DNA of 64,000 bases, taken from the NCBI GenBank assembly GCA_051294375.1, contig CM119270.1:20005160-20069159 (forward strand). The letters are read 5' to 3'. The position numbers and the translations under genes were made by a program. Shown piece after piece: positions 11,299-24,280 of this stretch. Position 1 is the first letter of the stretch. Each line of letters opens with the position of its first letter. The stretch is from Paraspadella gotoi. Its lineage: Eukaryota; Chaetognatha. The notes below the pieces were generated by a model. It was given only the letters and a program-made list of their open reading frames with translations. It did not search any database and was not told where the DNA came from.

Positions 11299-14200
11299 AT
11301 GCCGCCGCTCAAGGAAGAGATGGCGAAAGAGGATGGAGTAGAAGACTCCGCCTGCCCTCAGGTTCGGTTCGTTGTTGTTGTTGTTGTGACAGTTTTATAT
11401 TGCTTTCTAATATATTTATGAAAGTCTTGTATAATTGTCATTCATTCATTCCTTAGAAATGTAGTTATCTTTTTTTTATTACTGTATTTATTTGGTTCGT
11501 TTGTTTATTTCATTTGTGATTTGATTTGATTGGTCGTTTTTTTATTTATTTTTTTATTCTTATCCTTTTATTTTTTTTTCTCTTTGTTTTTTTTCTCATT
11601 TATTAATTTGATAATTTCTTCATTTGTTTATATGTTTACTTGTCTATTCTTATTTGTTTATTTATTTCTTAATTCATTTATTTATAATCGTTCATTTGTT
11701 TAAGTGCGGGGACGGATTTCGACAGGACGAACAACTCGTAAATTGTGGCGGCGAAACTTGGCACAGACTTTGCTTTGTATGTGCACAGTGTTTTCAGGTG
11801 AGATGGGGATCATATCATTACTGGTTGCACTTGGGCTCAGTGTTTTCAGGTGAGAACTGGATCTCAGGTTGCATGTACGCACTGTGTCATTGCTCGTTGA
11901 GTTACGTACGGTCAGGCAAGACTCAATTATCATAAGAGATTTTTATGTTATTTACTTATTTGTCTTTGTTAAGAGTTTATTGTTTATTATTTATTATTTA
12001 TTCATTTTATTATTATTTATTTATTTATTTATTTATTTATTATTATTTATTTATATATTTATTATTATTTATTTTAAGAGTTTATTGTCGATGCCGACAT
12101 TAACAATATTCAATTTATGCTTTTTATCATTATACGTAATCATAACCAACATTTAACTGATGAAATGAAATTGATACAACATAGAAATTATCCATTCATT
12201 ATGATTTTGCACAGGTTATGGTGGGCAAGCTTTCAATAGAAACTTTCTTACAGTCTAGTTTATTCACTCCCAAAATACCTGGCTTCCCTATCAATGAATT
12301 GGAATAACGTTACAAACAATGTTTTAATTGTATAAAAGGATAAGACGCGATGTACAGTCTCGTAGAATAAACTTATGGCAGTTAAAGGCGTGCCAAAATT
12401 AACTTAATTAATAATAAAGGGACGCATTCCGCAATCTATTTCAATGGCCCATTGAATAAACTTCTCATCTGCGTAAAAAAAATTTTTAAAAAAAATCTTC
12501 CAGCTGTATCACACACGGAGACATTTTCTTATTGTCCAAATAACGAAATTCTTTCAAATCACAAATTTTCTCGGCATTCTGATTTGGCCCCTGAAAAGAG
12601 TCACGTGACATACCAATTTTGTGTTTTTATCCATTTACTCCAGTAGTAGTTAAAATAGATAATTAAATCATGTAATTCATGTGCCAAAATGTTGTATTTC
12701 AAATTTATATTATTTTTTAACAGAAAAAAAATGCAATAAGATAACAAGAAAAATATTTCAAAATATAATAAAAAAACAAAATAATTGGCATATTTTTATA
12801 TTCGCAGACCCGGATTTTGCGGTCAGTTATTTTTTTTTTCGGTTTCTATGAGCAACTTAAAATCGATAAAGAGATACTGGTAAGGGTAAAAAAACTTTTA
12901 TTACAAATCCCTTAACCACCCTTAATCCCTAACCAACCTTAACCCAATGCTAACCGTTTAAAACAAATATTAACAAAATATGTTTTCCTTTCTTTTCCTT
13001 GGTTTGTTTACGTTACAACAAGGTTTTATTAAGAAACAAATTCGTACATGTTTGGCCTTCAATGTAAACTTTTATCAGCGGCAAAAACGAATTGATTTGT
13101 GAAACATATATTTTCACAGGACTTTAAATGTTGAAGGAAATATGAGAGAGAAAAAAGAGTTATGAAAATTATTGTTTCCCAATCAATTCGTTTTTTTTGC
13201 CGCCTGATGAAAGCTCTACATTTAAAGCTGAAACATGTCCGAAATTTGTTTCTTTATAAAACTCGTACTATAAACAATCATTTTCTACCTCAAATATAAA
13301 AAAAAGGCAATGTAATGATTTCCTTTCTTTTCGTTTATTTCCGAAAAAAAAAAAAACCGATTAAAAATAAATTTTAAAAAAAATTATTATTATATCATTC
13401 GTTTGCACTGCCTCTGCTTTTAGACTTATATTACAAGTGGTTGACGATCGAGCGTTTCAAAAAGTTGGTTTATTTATTTGAAATTAAAAAAAACAGGCAG
13501 AGTGACATAAAAACATTTCCAAAGTTTGTAAAAAACAGATCCAAATAAACATTAAAATTTCGGGTTAAAAGGTAAATAAACGGCTATTAAAAACCGTTTC
13601 AACGTCTGTAATCTTTGAGACAAACTTGAAGATATAACAAACATTTCAAATCAAACGTTTATCTAAAATAACCCAGATTAAACTTTTGTTTCACGAAAAT
13701 ATTAAACATGACCATAACCTGAGTTAGCATAAATGCGTCAGAGGAAAGAGAAAAAAAAAAGACTACAGTTTTTCTCGAACTTATTTTTTTTTCACGTTGG
13801 AATTCGCTGACGGTCTATGACGCACGATATGTCGTCAGGTGTGACGATGCCAAAGTTGACAAGGACAAGCAGAGAGCGATCTCTGCGGTCAAGCGATCCG
13901 AAACTCCCCAATCCCAATCGCATTTACATCGCGTGCCGTCGTCGAAGAGGGGAATTTGATGCGACTCCTCTAAAAAAGTTTAAAATATGTTCTTGAGGCA
14001 ATTTCCTTTAAGATATCTTATTTTTCAATCTAAATATTTTTTTTTTAAGAGAAAACAATGTTGGTAGAGAGCAGAGAGGGACAGGGGAGAGGTGAGAGAG
14101 ATTGTAAAGTTTCTCTCCCTCTCTTTCTTTTAATTAAGGATACTGGTAATAAAGTACAACCTAAAATACTAAAATATAACCTTATATATTATTTCAAAGC

Positions 14201-17200
14201 TATTCAAAGCATATTCAAAAAAACATCTACATACTACTACTACCTTTTCTCTCTTCGGTTTTCTGTAACTTTTTTGGTCATCGGAATATCGATTTGTCCA
14301 GAATGAGCGGCGGGAAAGTTGTGAAGTTCCCGGTAACGTTAAAAGAAATTAATTCCTTTTTCTGCGGAGGAATTTCCCGGCCAGGGCGCACCCACCAACC
14401 TCTTCCTATAAAATATACCCAATTAATTTTTAAAGTTAGCGTTTTAAATTTTATGAAATATCTTTTATTTCACGCCGCAAATTTTACGCTTCAAATTGTT
14501 GCCCGTCCACAGAAAAAGTGGAATAAACACGAGTTAAGAAAGATTAATCACTTTATTTATTAACATTAAAATGCCAATTATATATACCCTCATCAAACTA
14601 CACGGGACGCGGTAACATTCTTGAGCACTATATTTGTGTGTTCTCTTTCGTTATCGTGCATTTTTCTGAGGAGGAAAGAATCCGAGAAAGAAAAAGTAAA
14701 AATGTCGCCGAAAACGAACGGATCGCCAAGAGCAAAATCTGATAATATTTTCTCATTCAACTTTACATTTAAAAATCCGGTCATTGATCTTTCGAAAAAC
14801 GCACAATCACGCAACGAGATTGTACAAGTTTAATTATAATTTCTTTACATAATAAAATTAGTTTTACCTGAAGTAGCCAAAAACGTTGAAGATCAGAGGA
14901 GATTGCAACGGGAACTCGAGCCGCTTCTTGAGTTTACGTGTTTCTTAATTTTTTTAAATGTTTTTTATTACCGCCGCAAAGTATAAATTTGTTTTTAAAT
15001 GGAGTTAAAGATTTTAAAAAAATTTTTTTTCAAAATAAAAACTATTTTCGGATTTCAGAAAATTTTTCTTCAACAGCTGTCTTAATTCTAAAATGATTTT
15101 TATTGCGTTATTTTCCTTTTTTCGAACTCCCTCAGGCAATCATATTGCGTTATTTTTGGTCACCCGGTGAACCGGCGGCAAATTTTAATTCCAAATCTTC
15201 TAGATGAAATGTTCGACCGAAATTCTGTAATATATTAAAGCTTCCGTGGGCATAAACTATCGCAATAATTTTAAATGTTTTTTCCATTTTTTTTTTTCAT
15301 AATATTCTATACGGGTCCACATGAATTAAGATTGCAGAATTTGCTTATTTTGACTTATTCCGCCTTACTATGCAGTTAAAAAAAAAATTTCATTATTGAT
15401 TTTTTCATTTTTACTGTTTCTCATCCTAGGTCATTACTCCGTGAATGTTATGTATAAAAATTAATGCAAAATCTTTTAATGCTCTCAAGATACAGTTAAA
15501 TACATAAATGCCGTCAGAATTCAAACTAAAAAGAAGATTGGTTTATTCTATAATGTGTGAACAACATATCTCTTAAAAAACAATGCAGTCAGAATCTCCT
15601 TTGTTTAAGCTGTCGTTTGATATCAAAAACTTTAATATTTTGTCTGTCCATCTGTCTGTCTGTCCATCTTTTCTCCCCGTAACCTTTAAAGTCTTATTAC
15701 TTATGTTTGGATAAATCAATTGAGTTGAAATTTTGTCCGTGATTAAAAAACTAGTTCATTGAGCTGGAATTCAAGTTTCAACGGAATCAGGCTAGTGGAA
15801 GTAGGTTTAATTAAAAAAAGTAAAGATCAATTTTAGTTTATTAATTTAATTAATATTTTTTATCGCTCTGCGTTTGCAATGATTTTGCTGTGGTTTCGCA
15901 CATAAATGGCGTCGTCGTCGTTGTTGTTGTATTTATCTGTATATATATATCATCATCGAGGTCTTTGAAATCGGGTCATATTAATTATTTGGCTAATTGA
16001 TTAAATAATTAACTTTGAATAAATTAATTATTAATTAATTAAATAATTAATTATTTTGAATTAATTATTAATTAATTAATTAATTAATTATTAATAATTA
16101 ATTATTAATTAATTAATTAATTAATAATTAATTAATTATATTAATTAATTAATTACCGAAAATGACTGTGGGCAGATCCGACTTGAAATACAAGATGTAT
16201 TAAATTAATTAAATAATTAATCAGTTAATTAATCAATTAATTAATCAATAATTAATTAATCAGTCAATTATTTAATTTATGTTCAATGAATCAATTTTAT
16301 TTATCTATTAATTAATTATTTAATCAATTCAATCAAGTCACATTCAATATCTTTCTTATTCTGATGTCTCCTGGTTACAAAAAAAAAATATTTGTGGTAG
16401 CCTTCGAACGTGCAACCTTCGCAACTTAAACAACAATCAGAATTCTCTCTCTTACTTTTATTTGCCTCTTTAGCTCTCACTCTTTGCCTCACTCTCTTTC
16501 TGTCGCTTTTTCTTTGTTTTTGCATCAATTTTATAACTTTTACTCACTTACTCAGCCTGTTATTGTCATAAACATGTCAAATTCACCTTTCCATTTCTTT
16601 TGTTAATATTGACAATAATTATCATTTTCTATAATTATAGTATTTGATACATTAAAAAATAATTCCTATCAATGTTATAAGGAGGAAAGAAAACTTTATT
16701 AATTTTTTTTAATATAAAAAAAACATTACAGTATTATTATTAAAAGTAATGATTTCATAAAAATTAATAGCAAATGATCACAAATAACATAAGATAAGAA
16801 AAACTGTCCTCCATATCCCTCTTGAATTACTTATGGAAAACATAAAAGAAAAAAAAAAAAAAATTTAAAAAAAACTTTTTCAGACCATGCTCACGAAGAA
16901 TTATAATTTTGCATAAAAAATAAATAAATCAAAAAAAATAAAAAAACATCAGATTGTGACAAAATCGATTGGGAAAAATCTGATTTTTTTTCAAAATTGC
17001 AAAATTATTTCTCAAGTTCCTTATTTATAATTCTCCATGAGACAAATGTTTTTTTCAAAAATTTTAAATATTTTTCACTTTTTTAATTAATTATTAAAAA
17101 TCATTAGCTATAAAATATTTTTATAAAAAATTTATACCTAAAGTTCTAAGAAGATGCTTTTCCCAAAAAATGTCTCTTAGATCTTTCTTTAAAACGCCAA

Positions 17201-20200
17201 ACAAGTCACAGCCACAAAATGAATACAAAAACTAGAAAAAAGCAATATTGTTTTGTCATTCTGATTTAGAGATATTTGGTTGATTGTTATGCCTTAAATT
17301 TCCTTTAAATGAAAAAATAATAGGTTAAAGAGATAGCTCTTGATCTCTAGTAGTAAATTGAGTTTGAATATAATTTTTTTTAATGAACAAGTTTAACCCA
17401 GATCAATTACAATAACGATGGAGTAAAATTTTGTCACCGTTTTAAGTTACTTTTAGCCTGATTTTTTACCATATTTCGATTATCTTTGCGATCTTACTGA
17501 TAAAAAACAGTCATGGTAAAAAGAGCCTATGTTCGTTTGAATTTAAGGCATATGTTAGTAATCAGACAGAGTAAAAATTTTGGTCACAAGGTAAAAAAAT
17601 TTTGCATGAGAATAGCGTGAATAAGTTTTTCCACGAGACTGTGCACTAAGGGTGCGGTATGAATTGAAGTGATTGAACATTATTTTTTGCCCTGCCTATG
17701 GACATATAATTAATGAATTTTAATCTTTTTAAAAATTTTTTAGCATAAACGAGTATTAGCAAATTTCAATTATTTATGTAGTTAATATCCTTATAAAATC
17801 CGTCCAAATTTTCAAAATAATTCTTTTTTTATTTTAAGAACTGATTTGGATTCGCTGCTAAAAAACTAAGAAACTGTTCATATGATATTTTAATGGGTTA
17901 GATCCCCACAAAAAATGACTAAAAACGTTTTAGATAATAAGTTTCTACTACAGAGAATAAAAAAATCAGAATTTTCACCTTTTTTCTTATTTTAAACATT
18001 GAAGCATGACAGAATTTTTGATAACATGTTTTATATTTTTGCATTTCAACTTTTTATGAAGGAATCTGAATCTTTAATTAAAAGTTTTATAAAATTATTT
18101 TTAAAAGTTTACTATTTTATAAGGATATTACTACAAATATATTATATATTTACTATTCTGTTCCCGAGATCAATTATGAAACAAAAAATATTTTTTGTAC
18201 TAGTTTAATCATACTATCTCACAAATCTAAATATCAATTGTTCGATCATTCAAATAATTTTTTTGTTTTCTTGAGTGCCTCCACTCTTACTGTGCACCGC
18301 GAATAACTCTCTTAATTATTAGATTTGGGAATACCGTATTGTACAACGCATTATAATCATTATAGGTATATATACAATGTATGTATATATATATTTCTTC
18401 ATAATCCTTTCCATCTCAGTTTTCCTCCATTTCTCTTTTCGTTTTATTTTCCATCAACGATATTTATTCTGTTTCTTTTTCAACGTTTTTACGACATAAC
18501 TTGATCCCACTGTATCCATCTTCGAATTTACACTGGGAACGGCTCATGTTTATTCGCCAGTTAGACCCAGCCTTTTATCCCTTCCTTTCTTTTATCCCTT
18601 CCTTTCTTTTATCCCTTCCTTTCTTTCTATTATTTTTCCTTTCTTTTTTTTATGTTGAATTCTTTTTTATTTTCTTTGTTTATTTATTTTCTTCTCCCTT
18701 CCTCTCTTTTTCTTCTTCTCTTCGTATTTTACTTGTTTTCATTCATCTTTTCCAGTCTTCCTTTTATCCTCTCCTTTTTCTCCTCTCTTTTTCTCTTTCG
18801 TTTTTTTCTTTTCCTCTCTTAATCGTTTCCTTTCTATCTCATTCTTTTCTTATTTTCCTCTTCTCTTCTTTTTCTCTGTCCTATCTTTTTTTCTTCTCTT
18901 GCTCTCTTTCTTTTCTTCTTTCCCTATTTTTCTTCTCCTCTCTCTCACTCTTCTTTTTCCTCTCTTCCTCTCTTTCTTTTCTTTTCTTCCTCGTCCTCTT
19001 TTTCTCCTTTCCTCTCGTTTTTTTCCTTTCTCTTTTCCCCTCTTTTTATTATCTCTCCCTCTCTTTATTATTTTTTCTCTCTCCCCGTTATCTTTCCTTC
19101 CTCTCTGTTTTCGTCGGGCTTCCGCGTTTTGTTATTATTACTTTTTCTTTCTTTCTTATTCTCTTGAATGTAATGTTTTCGTTGGCAATATTAATGTTAA
19201 TATTAATATTAATGTTTTTCTTTCACGTTTTACGTATAAAAGAGATTGTTGTTTCTGTATTGAAATACAATTTTCCAACATTAACGAGGTTAATGCTTTC
19301 CTTTCCTTTCCTTTCCTTTCCTTTCCTTTCCTTTCCTTTCCTTTCCTTTCCTTTCCTTTCTCTTTATTTTCTTTATGTTTCTTTCTTTCCCCCCTTTTTC
19401 CTCCCTCACGCTCCCGCCAAGCTCAGGCAATATTCTTTTGTTTTGTTTTTCATTCCCCAAACGCCCGCTGTTCTCCGACGGCGCTTCGGTCTTTGTTGTC
19501 CTTCCTCTCTTTTTTTTCTCTTTTCTCTCTTCGGTTTTTCGGGTTTTCCTTGTTTATTCTCACCTCATAAACTGCGATGCCCTTTTGTCGTCGCGACTTT
19601 AAACTGACGGAGGAAAGGAGAGACCCTAGCGGCGGAAAGAATAATGAGGGGAAGGTTTCTCTTTTTTGTCTGGTTATGAAAGTCGGAGATACTTTTATTG
19701 CGCTCTATCTCTGCTCTCACTCTCCTCTCTCTCTCTCGTCTCTCTCTCTTCTCTTATCCCTACCCTTTCCCTCCATCCGTCACGATTCCTTTTCTCCCAC
19801 CTCCTCCTCCTCTTCCTCCTCCCTCTTCCTCCCCCGTCCCCTCCCCCACCCCAGCCCTTCAAAGATGGCCATCTTCTACGAATACGATTCCCGCAAATAT
19901 TGCGAACACGACTTCCAAGTTCTTTTCGCTCCTTGTTGCGTCAAATGCAAGAACTTCGTCGTTGGTCGAGTCATCAAAGCGATGAACGGATGTTGGCATC
20001 CGGATTGCTTCACTTGTGAATCTTGCGCGGGTGAGGAAATGAGTGGGATTGAGAAGGGGTTTAGGTGGGGTCTAGAGGGGGTGGGGTAGCTGGGACATTT
20101 CGGGGTGAGAGAGAAGGGTGCAAATGTGTAAAGAGGGGGCAAAAAAGGAGAAATGGGGTCAGTCAGTGTGTATCGGGAACGATCTCCAACGGACCCTTCC

Positions 20201-20966
20201 CTGCGGGCAGCGTGAGAACGATTGTCAACCGCCTCATGGGTTAGGAAAACTGGTGAGAAGCCCGATACCCGTTCCATTGCTGCCGAGGAGAAACAGAAAA
20301 TAATGACTCGGTAAGGAATGTGAAAGAACGAGATGAAATTTTAAAACGGAAAACAAAGGTAAGTAGAAAAGGGAAAGGTGAGGTTATTTTGATCAGGAAT
20401 ATGGGATAGATTCCGCAAATATGGAATCGCAATTGAACGAAGTTCTGATGTAGGCGGGACGGAAAATGTATTTTGATGTAGGCAGAAAGGTCATTTTAAA
20501 TGAGGTTTGGAAGGAAATAGAAATCGTTATTATTCGCCGAAGATGTAAGTGTTGCGATATTAATAGAAACGGTCGCTTCGGCCTTGAAATTTTATGCGGA
20601 AGAGTTTGGCGCCAAAATTTAAAAACGCAAAATGTTATTTAAGAAAAAAAAAGTTTTAAAATCATCTTTAAGAATGAAATAAAAAAATAAGTTTATTAAT
20701 ATGCACGAACGAAATAATGAACTAACTTTTGAAAGAAAATGAGTATGTATATGAGTGAAAAAAAAATAACTTTATCCCTAACGATAAAATTCTTCATTCT
20801 TTTCTTTTTGGTCTTTTGTTTTTTGTTTTTTTTTAGGTCCTCTGGCGGATGAGGGATTCGTCCGCAACGCAGGACGCGCCCTCTGTCGCCAATGTCACAA
20901 CAAAGAGCGCGAGGCCGGCATTGGAAGGTGAACATCTCTCTCCATCTCTCCTCTCTCTCTGCCCAT

Positions 20967-21003
<37 letters not shown>

Positions 21004-21030
21004 TCTCTCTCTCATTTGATTTGATTTATA

Positions 21031-21082
<52 letters not shown>

Positions 21083-21224
21083 GTACATAATATCCCATGT
21101 ACGGCTCTCTTACGATCCTGTGATTGTAAATGTGTTTTATTAACATTATGAGCAGAATAAATCAATCAAATCAAATCAAATCTCTCTCTCTCTCATTCAT
21201 ATTGATTTGATATTACTCTCTTCT

Positions 21225-21263
<39 letters not shown>

Positions 21264-21319
21264 TCTCCTCTCTCTCATTTGATTTGATTTATACTCTGTC
21301 TCTCTCTCTGTCTCTCTCT

Positions 21320-21362
<43 letters not shown>

Positions 21363-21558
21363 ATTGATTTGATTTATAACACTCTCTTCTCTCTTTCTCT
21401 CTCTCTCTCTCTCTGCTCTCTCTCTCTCTCTGATTTTGATTTGACTTATACTCACCTCTCTGTCTTTCTCTCTCTCTCTCCTGTCTCTCTCATCTCTCTC
21501 TCTCTCTCATCTCTCTCTCTGATTTGATTTGATTTATACTCACCTCTCTCTCTGTCTT

Positions 21559-21619
<61 letters not shown>

Positions 21620-22153
21620 TCTCTCTCCTCTCTCCTCTCTCTTCTCTCTCTCTCTCTCTCTCTCTCTCCCACATCCACCTTTCCCCCAGACCCGCAACCA
21701 GATATCCCCTCTGCGAGGAAATGCCACCTGATGATCGACGAGCAAGCGATCAAGTTCCGCGGGGAGCCTTTCCATCCTTACCATTTCAACTGCTCCCACT
21801 GCGGAGTCGAACTTACCTCGGACGCCAGAGAGAGAGGGGATCAGTTGTTCTGTCTCAGATGTCACGATAAGGTAAGTGGGCGGATGATGACGAAGATGAT
21901 GATGATGATGACGATGATGACGATGATGATGATGATGATGATGGATGATGATGATTATGATGATGATGATGATGATGGTGATGAATGATGATGGATGATG
22001 ATGATAATGATGATGATTATGATGAAGAATGATGATGATGAAGATGATTATGAGCTAATATCATCATCCACCCTAGATTGCTACCCTAGATCGCTACCTC
22101 CACAACCACCATCAAACATAACGCCCACAGTCGATTTAAAAAAAGATAAACAG

Positions 22154-22196
<43 letters not shown>

Positions 22197-23814
22197 TACG
22201 ACGACGACGTTGACAAAAGCGACATCTCGTGGGCGATAATGAAAGCGAAGGAAGAAGCGAAGAGAAGGCGTGGGCGATGGGAGACGGGGGGGGTAAGGGG
22301 GGAGTCGATCGAGACGAAAGCGAAAACGATTTATGAATCGATAATAACGACGACGACGATAAAGACGACGACGACAACGACGACGACCAATTTGACGAGA
22401 CGCCAGCCGAAGTATCTCTTCCGGTTTCCGAATAGAAATATCAATACTTCTTTTTTTGTTTATTTCTTTAAAATATTTTATAGCTAATGTTTTGAATAGT
22501 TGAAATTAAAAAAGAATGACAAAATATAAAAATTAAAATTAAAAAAACATAAAAAAGAGCAAGAATTATAAAGATAGATACAAAATGTAAAAAATGCAAA
22601 GAAACATAAAATATAAAAAATATTAAAATATAAAAATATAAAAACAATTTCAAACACCTTTAGACTTTAAGAAGAAAGACCTCTATACCTTCCCCTCCCC
22701 TCTCCAACATCCTCCCCACAACCCATCAACCCCACAACCCCACAATCCCACAACCCCACTTACCCACTTACCCACGACCTCCTCAGATGGGCATCGCCAT
22801 CTGCGGCGCCTGTCGTCGCCCCATCGAGGACCGCGTCGTCAACGCCCTCGGCAAACAATGGCACGTGGACCACTTCGTCTGCGCCAAGTGTGAAAAGCCT
22901 TTTCTTGGTTCACGACATTACGAGAAGAAAGGGCAAGCCTATTGTGAGACTCACTATCAGCAGGTGAAAAAAAATGGGGCAGGTCTGTTGTGTGACTTAT
23001 TTTCGGCTGGTGAGAGAGATAAAAATTGCCATAAAAGTGGTCAATGTTTAATGAGGAGAAGAGTTAAAGGTGAATGAATGCAAATGACTGCAAATGAAAT
23101 GCGTGAATATTATATCGGTGGGCGAAAAGCGAGTGTAGTATTTTGTTAGGCGATTTCGGCACTATTTTTTGAAAGCGCCTCATTTCTGATCCTTTCAACC
23201 TTAAACTTAATTCTTAAACTTAATCATTTGCTAAATCCTTTTATCTCCTCCTGTAACCAAACATANNNNNNNNNNAACCTTAAACTTAATTTCAACCTTA
23301 ATTCTTAAACTTAATCATTTGCTAAATCCTTTTATATCCTCCTGGAACTCAACATAATCCCTAATCTAACATTTTGATTTACTGTTTAATTTAATGTTTA
23401 AATGTTTAAATATAGAAATTACTTGATCAACCCTCTAAGGACATTTCAAAATTAAACTTTCGTTATCTTCTTCAGTTATTCGGCAACATTTGCTTCGTGT
23501 GCAACATCGTCATATCCGGCGACGTGTTCAGTGCTTTGAACAAATCCTGGTGCGGACAAAAGTCAATTTTGATCGTATTACTTGCGCTCTTAACTTTTCA
23601 TTTTTCGATAATAATCCTCTTCAGGTGTGCCGGTCACTTTTCCTGCAGCACGTGCAACGTTCACATGGACAAAAAGTCGAAATTCTACGATCTGGACTTG
23701 AAGCCCGTTTGCAAACGATGTCACGATAAATTCCCGGACGAGTTGAGGAAACGAATGAAAAAGTCTTACGAGAGATCCGCTGGAACGAAAGCGGCGCTCA
23801 AGAGCAAGAGTTGA
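11299..23814 (+). CDS. LIMS1: PINCH / LIMS focal-adhesion adaptor, five LIM domains, eight exons
   Basis: Exons: 11299-11361, 11705-11797, 19855-20030, 20837-20927, 21690-21871, 22787-22963, 23476-23549, 23625-23814 (TGA). All introns are GT-AG and phases chain, giving about 347 residues, close to known PINCH proteins. The start [13 protein letters not shown] runs into CPQC, the first zinc pair of LIM1, split across intron 1. LIM1 continues with [12 protein letters not shown]2 has RKYCEHDF, then CCVKC and CFTCESC; LIM3 has HFNCSHC; LIM4 has [24 protein letters not shown]5 has [25 protein letters not shown] binds integrin-linked kinase through LIM1 and bridges integrins to actin with parvin. 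Two single extra bases are needed to hold the frame: one near 19865-19871 in exon 3, one near 21712-21719 in exon 5. Retained introns and intact zinc ligands make assembly error likelier than pseudogene. Confidence 0.93.
11362..11704 (+). other. PINCH intron 1
   Basis: 343 bp, T-rich, donor GTTCGG and acceptor TTTAAG. It splits the CxxC zinc pair of LIM1 from the rest of the domain. No other feature seen. Confidence 0.75.
12243..12303 (+). repeat. Dispersed repeat family A, copy 1
   Basis: Shares TTCACTCCCA, then TACCTGGCTTCCCTATCAAT, with 38222-38280 (same strand) and 30680-30745 (opposite strand). Family unknown. Confidence 0.7.
13022..13264. repeat. Fold-back element with arms of about 80 bp
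   Basis: Arms 13022-13097 and 13180-13264 are imperfect reverse complements, both containing AAGAAACAAATT and a GCCGC...CAATTCGTT boundary, around a spacer of about 80 bp. The right arm carries CTGATGA, a short palindromic stem and GAAACATGTC, a hammerhead-like order also found in the element at 31807-32145. No protein is encoded. Confidence 0.75.
16010..16320. repeat. TTAATTAA-rich palindromic tract
   Basis: About 300 bp of almost pure TTAATTAA and AATTATT units, interrupted by roughly 60 bp of unique sequence at 16155-16202. Every unit is self-complementary. Probably a satellite-like simple repeat. Confidence 0.85.
18560..19370. repeat. Polypyrimidine (CTTT-rich) tract
   Basis: About 800 bp of T/C-rich sequence. 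It starts with 18-bp units containing TTTTATCCCTTCC (18570-18630) and ends in a pure (CCTTT)n array at 19292-19360. Long open frames across it come from the lack of purine-rich stop codons. Confidence 0.85.
20938..21668. repeat. (CT)n cluster with TTTGATTTGATTTATA spacers
   Basis: Several long CT arrays separated by copies of ATTTGATTTGATTTATACTC, about five times, in PINCH intron 4. The last array ends about 20 bp before the acceptor of exon 5 at 21690. Confidence 0.9.
21888..22062. repeat. (GAT)n microsatellite
   Basis: Interrupted GAT/ATG trinucleotide array in PINCH intron 5, starting 17 bp after the donor. Confidence 0.9.
22153..22208. repeat. (CGA)n microsatellite
   Basis: About 18 CGA units in PINCH intron 5. 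Confidence 0.9.
23266..23275. other. Assembly gap, 10 N, between redundant ends
   Basis: Ten N in PINCH intron 6. Sequence before the gap (23195-23265) and after it (23276-23345) is nearly the same, both with AACTTAATCATTTGCTAAAT, so the two contig ends probably overlap and the gap is spurious. Confidence 0.95.
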
Positions 23815-24017
23815 GCGAGAAAGATCAACAAAAGAACAACGCCGAGTGGCTTAAGAAATTCCTATTTTTTGACGCTACTAATATTAAAGTTAATCGGTAC
23901 GGTTTAACATGTTTTACCATTTTAAGCCTTATAGTCAAATTACAAGTTAATTGATATTTCTGCTTTCAATTTTTAAAGCAAAACTCAGATTTAACCTTAA
24001 AATTATATAATATGTCG

Positions 24018-24023
24018 AATAAA
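24018..24023 (+). promoter_or_regulatory. Putative PINCH polyadenylation signal
   Basis: AATAAA about 200 bp after the PINCH stop codon. No better candidate is closer. The gap to the next gene (23815-24280) holds nothing else I can support. Confidence 0.5.
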
Positions 24024-24280
24024 TATAACAAATCATTAATTACAAGATAGTCTACAAAGAACCTTACCAAACATTACCAAACCTTACCATTTTTAATCAA
24101 TTTGCCTTTGAACAATTGATTAATTTCGTGTTTTTTTTTCTTCTGGAAAACAACTGACGGCGTTCCATTTTTTCTCTCTTTTGTTTTTTTGCCGCTTTTT
24201 ATTCTTGCCGCCATTTTCGCCCTCTAGCGGGTTGTTAGGGAACGAGCTTCACTGTCGGGCGCTTCTGTTTCGGGAACTCG

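Larger units (their letters stand above)
11798..19854 (+). other. PINCH intron 2, about 8 kb
   Basis: Large AT-rich intron between the halves of LIM1. It carries a duplicated donor context at 11838-11848, a short dispersed repeat at 12243-12303, a fold-back element at 13022-13264 and a TTAATTAA palindrome field at 16010-16320. A pyrimidine-rich kilobase runs from 18560 to 19570. Small open frames at 13840-13990 and 14300-14560 show no family resemblance. Confidence 0.8.

Noticed and set aside
13840-13993. Possible exon reading [15 protein letters not shown] in PINCH intron 2
   Set aside because: Lacks a clear acceptor/donor pair and resembles no family; would not fit PINCH phases.
14294-14563. 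Small open frame starting [12 protein letters not shown]
   Set aside because: Short, AT-rich downstream half, no homology signal and no splice partners.
18501-19607. Open frame of 368 codons on the plus strand
   Set aside because: It is made almost only of Phe, Ser and Leu from a CTTT-rich tract inside a PINCH intron, with no domain signal.
20160-20290. Possible SINE or RNA gene in PINCH intron 3
   Set aside because: Has moderate GC and some tRNA-like strings but no convincing A and B boxes and no tail.
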